This document shows, in pieces, positions 58,511 through 64,000 of a stretch of DNA of 64,000 nucleotides. The notes under the pieces were generated by a model. It made no database searches. It saw nothing but the letters and a program-made list of their open reading frames with translations, and was not told where the DNA came from. A program made the position numbers and the translations under genes. The DNA is from CAXGTL01 sp964645705 (GTDB taxonomy: Archaea > Nanobdellota > Nanobdellia > Woesearchaeales > CAXGTL01). The DNA lies in assembly GCA_964645705.1 (NCBI GenBank), contig CAZYAB010000005.1, forward strand, positions 1-64,000. Reading direction: 5' to 3'. The stretch's first letter is position 1; the number at the start of each line of letters is the position of its first letter.

Positions 58511-60400
58511 ATGAAGAAAATGTTTATGTTTATGATTCTTTTAATATTTGTATTTAGCTTAACTTCGTGTGGTGAAGATTATGATCATGGTTTTGATTTG
58601 CCTCCTGCTCCAGAAGGTGATGTAGAAGGAGCACCTGTTGGACAAGTCTATCTTGCAGGAATGGTTGAAGGAGAAGGAGAAGATGTAACATATCCGTGTG
58701 AAATGGGTGTTGATAACGAACTTGATCTAGAATATTGTTATTTTGAACTAGAACCAGCAGTAGAGAATTACAAAGTAGAACCAGGTGAAACAGGAGAATT
58801 AACACTAAGGTTGCAAAGAGACACATATTTTTATAATGGATATAAGTATTATGATACTACTTTACAGGAAACTGAGATGAGGTCATTTTCTGATTTAGAT
58901 GGTTTTACAGGCGATCTAAAGCCTCAAAAAGGTAGCAAGGGTTGGATTTTAGTAGAAGATGTTCCTCTTGAAATTCCAATTACATTAAAAGATGAAGATG
59001 GATGGTTAGCATTCTTTGTTCTTGGTTGTAAAAAACGATCTAGTGCAGAGTTTCCAAGTGAAGATTGGAACCCTGCAAGAGATTGTCATGGTGATCTTGC
59101 AACTGCTGATGCAGGAAGAGAATCGTATGGTATGTGGATGGCACACTTTATTAATGTACAAATAGTTGAAGACGCAGATGGTGATCAAGCTTCTTGTGAA
59201 AGTGCTGGTTTAAATTGGATTGATAATACTTGTTGTGGTGATGATACTCAAGAAGCTCTTGTTGAAGGTCATGGTTTTAAGAATTGTTGTAAATATGCAT
59301 CAGATGAATTAGATGAACAAGGTGTTTGTATGGATCTTCCTCCAAACCCTGAAGAAGCAACAGCTGTTGCACAACAAACAGAACCACAAGAACCTACAGG
59401 CATTATTGAATCTGTAGAATTTGATATTAGTGTGGACGGAGATACTAATCTTGATCAAGCTTTTTCAGGTGAAAGACAAATAGTGATTTCTGATGAAACT
59501 GAAGAAATAATCACACTTGTTCATGATTATAGTACTGGTCAATTAGATTTGTCACAAGTAGAAGTAAAAAAGCAAAGTCCTAATGCTGAGTTTGGCATAA
59601 CAATGGTGTCTAATCTTGATCTGCCTGATGGTAAAACAAAAAATGTTTATGTAGATAATATAAATCCTGATGTTAATAGTGTTTGTGTTGTGGATAAAGA
59701 AGTTATGAGTGTTGCAGAAGCTTCTGATGATTGTGATGATGTAAATGAAGTCTTTTTAGTGTGTGATGAAAGTGAATTTAATGGATATAAATGCATAGAT
59801 CATGGTGATAAGTATGAAGTTTCTGGTTTATCACATTCCTTAGTTGTTGAGAAAGAAGTTTTTATTCCTGGTTCAATAGAAGATGACACAACAACACAAA
59901 TTGTTTATGATGTTGATGAAGATGGAATTGTTGATGATGAAGATAATTGTCGTGAAGTATATAATCCTGATCAATCTGATGAAGATGGCAATGGTATTGG
60001 AGATGCGTGTTCTGATTCTGCGTATCCTGATGATGTTGAATCTTCAATAATAAATACAGAACCTACTGAACAATATGATACTACTGGGAAAATTGTTTTA
60101 GCACCTGCATTTCCTATGTATATAGAAATTGGAGGAATAATATTTCCTCAGAGTGGCAATTTTGATTTGATTAGTGCATCAGGAAATGAACACAATTTAA
60201 ATATTATGGCAAAATCAATTTATGTTGATTATCAAATATTTGTGAGATCAAGTGACATAGACTCTGGTGAGCTTGCTGAACCAATTCAATTGTTTCAAAA
60301 TAAAATAAATGAATTACAAATTAATTCAATGAGGCACGGAGATGAAATTTATGAATTCCAGATCTCTGGCGGAAATATCATTGTCAATGTTATAGAATAA
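58511..60400 (+). CDS. Cysteine-rich lipoprotein, paralogue 2 with extra domains
   Basis: About 629 residues. Signal and lipobox FSLTSC; core nearly the same as the upstream gene through DWNPARDCHGD and CCGDD. It then adds an unnamed module (about 300-452) with NLDLPDGKTKNVYV, CVVD and KYEVSGLSHSLVVE, a thrombospondin type 3-like calcium repeat (DEDGIVDDEDNC, NPDQSDEDGNGIGDAC), and a beta-rich C-terminal domain. The frame opens at GTG 58505, but AGGTGAT precedes it too closely, so ATG 58511 is the start. The next gene follows after 20 bases. Confidence 0.78.
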   Translation: MKKMFMFMILLIFVFSLTSCGEDYDHGFDLPPAPEGDVEGAPVGQVYLAGMVEGEGEDVTYPCEMGVDNELDLEYCYFELEPAVENYKVEPGETGELTLRLQRDTYFYNGYKYYDTTLQETEMRSFSDLDGFTGDLKPQKGSKGWILVEDVPLEIPITLKDEDGWLAFFVLGCKKRSSAEFPSEDWNPARDCHGDLATADAGRESYGMWMAHFINVQIVEDADGDQASCESAGLNWIDNTCCGDDTQEALVEGHGFKNCCKYASDELDEQGVCMDLPPNPEEATAVAQQTEPQEPTGIIESVEFDISVDGDTNLDQAFSGERQIVISDETEEIITLVHDYSTGQLDLSQVEVKKQSPNAEFGITMVSNLDLPDGKTKNVYVDNINPDVNSVCVVDKEVMSVAEASDDCDDVNEVFLVCDESEFNGYKCIDHGDKYEVSGLSHSLVVEKEVFIPGSIEDDTTTQIVYDVDEDGIVDDEDNCREVYNPDQSDEDGNGIGDACSDSAYPDDVESSIINTEPTEQYDTTGKIVLAPAFPMYIEIGGIIFPQSGNFDLISASGNEHNLNIMAKSIYVDYQIFVRSSDIDSGELAEPIQLFQNKINELQINSMRHGDEIYEFQISGGNIIVNVIE

Positions 60401-60420
60401 TAAAAAAAGGTGAATAAATC

Positions 60421-61431
60421 ATGAAAAAGAAGACAATTATGTTAATATATTGTGTTGTTGTTTTGTTAGTTTTATCTGTTTTGGTTTTTTCTTTGATTCC
60501 GTCTCCTGGAAAACCGCCAAGAATAGGAGGCGGAGGCGCAGCAGTACAACAAACACAAGAATTAGAAGAAGATACTGATATTGTCGAAGTTGATGTAAAA
60601 ATAAAGATAGGCGACAGTACTAATGTAGAAGGCAGTTTCACAGGTGAACAAGAAATTGTAATAAGTGAGAATGATGAACCAATAGTAAAAGCAAGGCATG
60701 ACTTTGATGCAGGTCAAATAGATTTTTCAGAAGTAGAAATACAAAAACAAGATGAAGATGCTGAGTTGGGAGTAACAATTGTTAAGAATCTGAATTTGCC
60801 AGAAGGTGAGAAAAAAACAGTATATGTTGATAATGTTAATAAAGACGTTGATACTGTTTGTATTGTTGATAAAGATATTGGCGATATTTCAGATGTTTCA
60901 AAAAATTGTAATGGCCCCCATGAAGTTTATATAGAATGTAATAGTCAATACAAGAAAGGTTACAAATGTAAAGATTTAGGTGATAAGTATGAAGTATCTG
61001 GTTTACAGCATTCAATGGTTATTCAGAAAGTTGTAGACATATTTGCTTCTGATGATTCAGATGTTTCTCCTACTGTTGAGAGTCCTAAAAAGGATTCTTC
61101 TGGAATGGGCTGGTTATTATGGTCAATCATAATATTAGTTTTATTAGTTGTTGGGATTGGTTCTGTGTTTTATGTTACAACTAAGAAAGGTGTTGATTTT
61201 AAATCTATGTTAGGCAAAATAATGCCTGGTAAATCAAAACAACAATCACAACAAATATCAAGACAGCAGATGCAGCAGCAGCAACATTTTACAGCACCTG
61301 TTACAAAGATGGACCAATCATTAAAACTTTACATTGATAATGCTTTGATACAAGGTTATTCAAAAGAACAAGTAATACATCATCTAATGCAGCACGGTTA
61401 TTCGAGGGAACAGTTAGAAGGATATTTTTAA
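60421..61431 (+). CDS. Membrane-anchored protein with unnamed module and helical tail
   Basis: The 336-residue protein starts with a signal/anchor helix (TIMLIYCVVVLLVLSVLVFS). An exported part follows with the unnamed module (about 60-205): NLNLPEGEKKTVYV, CIVD, KYEVSGLQHSMVIQK. A membrane helix WLLWSIIILVLLVVGIGSVF lies at about 231-250. The cytoplasmic part has a Gln-rich linker and a tail LYIDNALIQGYSKEQV plus LMQHGYS that matches the tail of the giant protein. GGTGA precedes the ATG. The assembly becomes unreliable directly after its stop codon. Confidence 0.75.
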   Translation: MKKKTIMLIYCVVVLLVLSVLVFSLIPSPGKPPRIGGGGAAVQQTQELEEDTDIVEVDVKIKIGDSTNVEGSFTGEQEIVISENDEPIVKARHDFDAGQIDFSEVEIQKQDEDAELGVTIVKNLNLPEGEKKTVYVDNVNKDVDTVCIVDKDIGDISDVSKNCNGPHEVYIECNSQYKKGYKCKDLGDKYEVSGLQHSMVIQKVVDIFASDDSDVSPTVESPKKDSSGMGWLLWSIIILVLLVVGIGSVFYVTTKKGVDFKSMLGKIMPGKSKQQSQQISRQQMQQQQHFTAPVTKMDQSLKLYIDNALIQGYSKEQVIHHLMQHGYSREQLEGYF

Positions 61432-61433
61432 AA

Positions 61434-61552
61434 ACCCCCCCCCGCCAAAACCCCCCCCCCCCCCCCCCGCCGTGGGTGAAGGGTGTTTTTTTGGGGGGGG
61501 GGGGGGTTGTTTTTTTTTTTNNNNNNNNNNCCCCAACCACCCGCCCTTGACT
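61434..61552. other. Assembly gap with homopolymer junk
   Basis: Ten Ns at 61521-61530 are flanked by long C and G runs (up to 18-19 C and about 15 G) that are wholly unlike the rest of the window. This is sequencing or assembly artefact. The order and orientation of sequence on either side of the gap, and the real distance, should not be trusted. Confidence 0.9.
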
Positions 61553-61607
61553 AGGTAAGCTGGTAATGTTCTTGGGTGGAGGTCTGATTTTTTTATTTTA
61601 TTATTAT

Positions 61608-62531
61608 TTAGATATTATTTATTATTTTTATAATCTCATCTTCATCTTTTGCCAAGCTTATGCTGTGTCTTATTTTTTTAGAATTAATAATTGATTTTGT
61701 AAACCATTGTGCATTGTTTCTTAGCTCTGGTAATTTGGGTGTGCAGTGTTTTTTGTAGAGTGTGTACCATTGGTGGAAAATGTTTTTTCTATCTTTTAAT
61801 GTTAATTGTTTTGTTTTTGTCTTTTTTCCACCTAATTTGTTTTTTATTTCTTTAAACACATAAGGGTTGCCGATTGCAGCTCTGCCTATCATGATATGGT
61901 CACAATTTGTTTGTTTTAGCATGTTGATTGCGTCGTTTGGTGTGAAGATGTCTCCGTTTCCTATGACAGGAATGTTAACTGATTCTTTTACATCTTTTAT
62001 CCATTGCCAATTTGCTTTTCCTGAATAACCTTGCTTGCTTGTACGTGCGTGGATTGCGATTGCAGATGCTCCTGCTTTTTCTATGATCTTTGCAATCTTT
62101 GTGTGGATGAGACTTTTTTTTGTGATCCCTGCCCTGATCTTTGCTGTTATTTTCGTATTAGTGTGTTTTACTAATTTTTCTATTATTTCTTTTACTTTTG
62201 CTGGTCTTTTAAGAAGTGCAGCACCCATTCCTTGGTTAAATACTTTTGGTGCAGGACAGCCTAAGTTAAAGTCTATGTAGTTGAATTTGTTTTGGATTTG
62301 TTTTGCTGCTTTTATGATATACTTTACATTTAAACCAAATAATTGAACTGAAATAGGTTTTTCTTTTGGTATTGTGTTTATCATGCGAAGCGTTGCTTTA
62401 TTGTTTCTAGCTAATGCATGCGCTGATACCATCTCTGTGGAAAGTATATCACAACCATATTTTTTGCATAATAATCTGAATGCAATGTTGTTTACTCCTG
62501 CCATTGGTGCTAGGTAGAGTTTTGGTTTCAT
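61608..62531 (-). CDS. dus: tRNA-dihydrouridine synthase
   Basis: About 307 residues, a flavin TIM-barrel enzyme that reduces uridines in tRNA. Motifs: KLYLAPMAGVNNIAFR at the start, catalytic cysteine in FNLGCPAPKV, KIRAGI, IHARTSKQGYSG, and the FMN-phosphate segment IPVIGNGDI with MIGRAAIGNP. The open frame extends 35 codons upstream to a poor, Cys-rich leader. The ATG at 62531, directly before KPKLYLAPM, is chosen. It is divergent from the phosphoesterase gene. Confidence 0.93.
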   Translation of the reverse strand: MKPKLYLAPMAGVNNIAFRLLCKKYGCDILSTEMVSAHALARNNKATLRMINTIPKEKPISVQLFGLNVKYIIKAAKQIQNKFNYIDFNLGCPAPKVFNQGMGAALLKRPAKVKEIIEKLVKHTNTKITAKIRAGITKKSLIHTKIAKIIEKAGASAIAIHARTSKQGYSGKANWQWIKDVKESVNIPVIGNGDIFTPNDAINMLKQTNCDHIMIGRAAIGNPYVFKEIKNKLGGKKTKTKQLTLKDRKNIFHQWYTLYKKHCTPKLPELRNNAQWFTKSIINSKKIRHSISLAKDEDEIIKIINNI

Positions 62532-62606
62532 AATGTGTTTAAAATTAGTAAGATTAATAAATGCTTTGATTTTTAATATATATAAAAAGAGGTACATGGT
62601 GATTAT

Positions 62607-63200
62607 ATGAGAATACTGACGTTCGCAGACACACACGGAAGTTTAACAGCATTTAAAAAACTCAAGAAAAAAGCAAAAAAAGTAGATTTAATTGTGTGTG
62701 CTGGTGACTTAACAATGTTTTCTGATAAAATGTTTTACTTTTTGCAGAAATTAGATTCAATAGGTAAGCCTGTTCTTATTATACATGGGAATCATGAATC
62801 AAATGATGAGATGAAAGGTCTTGTAAAGATGCTGAAGAATATAAAGATGATACATAATTCTGTTTATAAGATGGGCCATTATATTTTTTTTGGTTGGGGC
62901 GGTGGTGGTTTTGCTTTAACAGATAAGAGATTTGAAAAATCTGCTAAAAAAAAGTTTAAAAAATATTGTAATAAAAAATTTAAGACCATGCTTGTTACAC
63001 ATGCGCCGCCTTATGGCACAAAATTAGATGTTGTATATTATGAACACGTAGGTAATAAGTCTATTTTTGAGTTTATATATAAAAATCAGCCGAATATTGC
63101 AGTGTGTGGACACATACATGACTGCAGCAAAAGAAGAGATAAGATCAAGAAGACTCCTGTTTTGAACACTGGCGGAGATGGAGTTATTGTTGAAGTATAG
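62607..63200 (+). CDS. Calcineurin-like metallophosphoesterase
   Basis: The 197-residue protein has the complete metal set: FADTHG, CAGDLT, IIHGNHES, VTHAPPYG and CGHIHD. It is of the small archaeal phosphodiesterase type (MJ0936/YfcE-like). Substrate unknown. AGGTACATGGTGAT-like sequence supplies the ribosome-binding site just upstream, and TATATATAAA lies about 30 bases before the ATG. Confidence 0.92.
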   Translation: MRILTFADTHGSLTAFKKLKKKAKKVDLIVCAGDLTMFSDKMFYFLQKLDSIGKPVLIIHGNHESNDEMKGLVKMLKNIKMIHNSVYKMGHYIFFGWGGGGFALTDKRFEKSAKKKFKKYCNKKFKTMLVTHAPPYGTKLDVVYYEHVGNKSIFEFIYKNQPNIAVCGHIHDCSKRRDKIKKTPVLNTGGDGVIVEV

Positions 63201-63251
63201 TACACTTATTTATATAAAAATTTATATAAAACTCATATTTTCTGTGTAAAT

Positions 63252-64000
63252 ATGGCAACTAATAAAGTTCCTAATAATCTGGAAAAATTAGTTATAGAAA
63301 CTATTGAAGAAACATATAATTATAAAGATCCTGATGATTTGCAAAGATTAAATCAGGCTTTAACAGAGCTTAATGATTATTATAATCCTAAAACTCGAAC
63401 TTCAAGAAGTTTTGTATATAATGAAGATCATGTTGCTGTGTATCTAATGAAACATTTTTTTGTGAATTTTATTAAAACAAGACATTTATTATTAGATATT
63501 GAACAAGGAGGACTATTTGACGACATAGTTGATAAAGATTATGTTGATGTGCTTGATTTTGGTTGCGGTCCAGGGTCTTCAAGTCTTTCTTTATTTAATT
63601 TTATGGCACGCAGCGGATTTTTAAAAAATAGAGATGTAGAGTTAATGGGTGTTGATGCATCAGACCAATTTTTAAGATATTTTTATAAGCTGCATATGGA
63701 CTATTATGCTATTTTAAGAGCCCAACATTTAGACAGGGTAAAAGGACTTTTTCTATATCCTAAAACAAAACAAACAGACGTATCTGATCTTGACTTTTTT
63801 AAAAACAAAAGAGACCTTATTATGATTTCTAATTTATTAGCAGAAGTGGACATAGATACAAGATTAAGTCTAATTGATAAAAGTGTTAATTTGTTAGATG
63901 ATCACGGAATCTTAATGATAATTGAACCAGGTCTTCAATTACCTGTGAATTTATTAAAAACATTTCTTAGCAGATTAAATAAACATTATCCTGAATTAAA
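63252..64000 (+). CDS. Rsm22-like methyltransferase, N-terminal part (3' end outside window)
   Basis: The frame starts at ATG 63252 and is still open at the window edge (about 249 codons). A helical N-terminus with YYNPKTRTSRSFVYNEDHVAVYL precedes the SAM loop VLDFGCGPGSSSLSL, an acidic strand end (GVDASDQF), a motif-IV-like IMISNLLAEVD, and LMIIEPGLQ. The YN-R-Y lead-in, GCGPG loop and EPG strand suggest the Rsm22 family linked to the small ribosomal subunit. Tentative. A TATA-like TTTATATAAAA lies about 35 bases upstream. Confidence 0.65.
   Translation, partial: MATNKVPNNLEKLVIETIEETYNYKDPDDLQRLNQALTELNDYYNPKTRTSRSFVYNEDHVAVYLMKHFFVNFIKTRHLLLDIEQGGLFDDIVDKDYVDVLDFGCGPGSSSLSLFNFMARSGFLKNRDVELMGVDASDQFLRYFYKLHMDYYAILRAQHLDRVKGLFLYPKTKQTDVSDLDFFKNKRDLIMISNLLAEVDIDTRLSLIDKSVNLLDDHGILMIIEPGLQLPVNLLKTFLSRLNKHYPEL

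Noticed and set aside
61301..61540. Minus-strand 79-codon frame with unknown residues
   Set aside because: It runs through the Ns and the poly-C/poly-G artefact and lies mostly antisense to the end of the anchored-protein gene.

Overview
The window reads as AT-rich archaeal chromosome, most likely from a small-genome DPANN lineage of the Woesearchaeota/Pacearchaeota type. Its information-processing genes are archaeal or eukaryote-like: ribosomal proteins eL15 and uL16 (L10e), transcription factor TFE-alpha, NOG1 GTPase, a ZPR1 zinc-finger protein, Elp3, an Nre repair protein and SepF instead of bacterial division genes. Genes are packed tightly, often with ATGA overlaps, and many have TATA boxes about 25-30 nt before a start codon. 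The affiliation is inferred from gene content and was not tested phylogenetically.

Layout. 1-6 kb: the 3' end of an MFS transporter, three poorly known minus-strand genes (one a Nudix-fold protein without its catalytic glutamates), eL15, and a phosphomannomutase/phosphoglucomutase. 6.2-9.8 kb: one plus-strand run with sepF, zpr1, MTA phosphorylase, a 45-aa ORF, an RBBP9-like hydrolase, Maf and adenine phosphoribosyltransferase. MTA phosphorylase frees adenine and the phosphoribosyltransferase recaptures it. 10.5-13.3 kb: two small proteins behind a structured leader, TFE, an HTH protein and a HemK-like methyltransferase fused to a kinase-like domain. 13.4-29.7 kb: an AbrB-type regulator, a KefB/TrkA-type antiporter and a 4806-residue surface protein, with no gaps between them. 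29.8-33.1 kb: NOG1, a mini-HTH gene, uL16 and a pilin-like cluster. 33-45 kb: mostly RNA-modification, Fe-S and radical-SAM functions (COG2108 radical SAM, TatD, an ArmA/Rmt-like 16S rRNA methylase homologue, NSUN, tRNA-Cys, IscU, IscS, an ArsR regulator, a JAMM protease, Elp3). 45-57 kb: a TIM-barrel protein with a large insertion, an ABC exporter, a MoxR-VWA-HEAT run, Nre and a stomatin-like protein. 57.2-61.4 kb: two paralogous lipoproteins and a membrane-anchored protein. An assembly gap with poly-C/poly-G junk follows (about 61.43-61.55 kb). Then come Dus, a phosphoesterase and a truncated Rsm22-like methyltransferase.

The best candidate for an undescribed system is the surface-protein set. 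The giant protein and the 57-61 kb cluster, 28 kb apart, share an unnamed cysteine-containing module (five copies in three proteins). The giant and the last cluster protein also share the same end: membrane helix, Gln-rich linker and a short helical cytoplasmic tail. The second main observation is a tRNA-Cys whose T-loop carries a 14-nt insertion that folds as a bulge-helix-bulge, so it is probably an intron at position 59/60.
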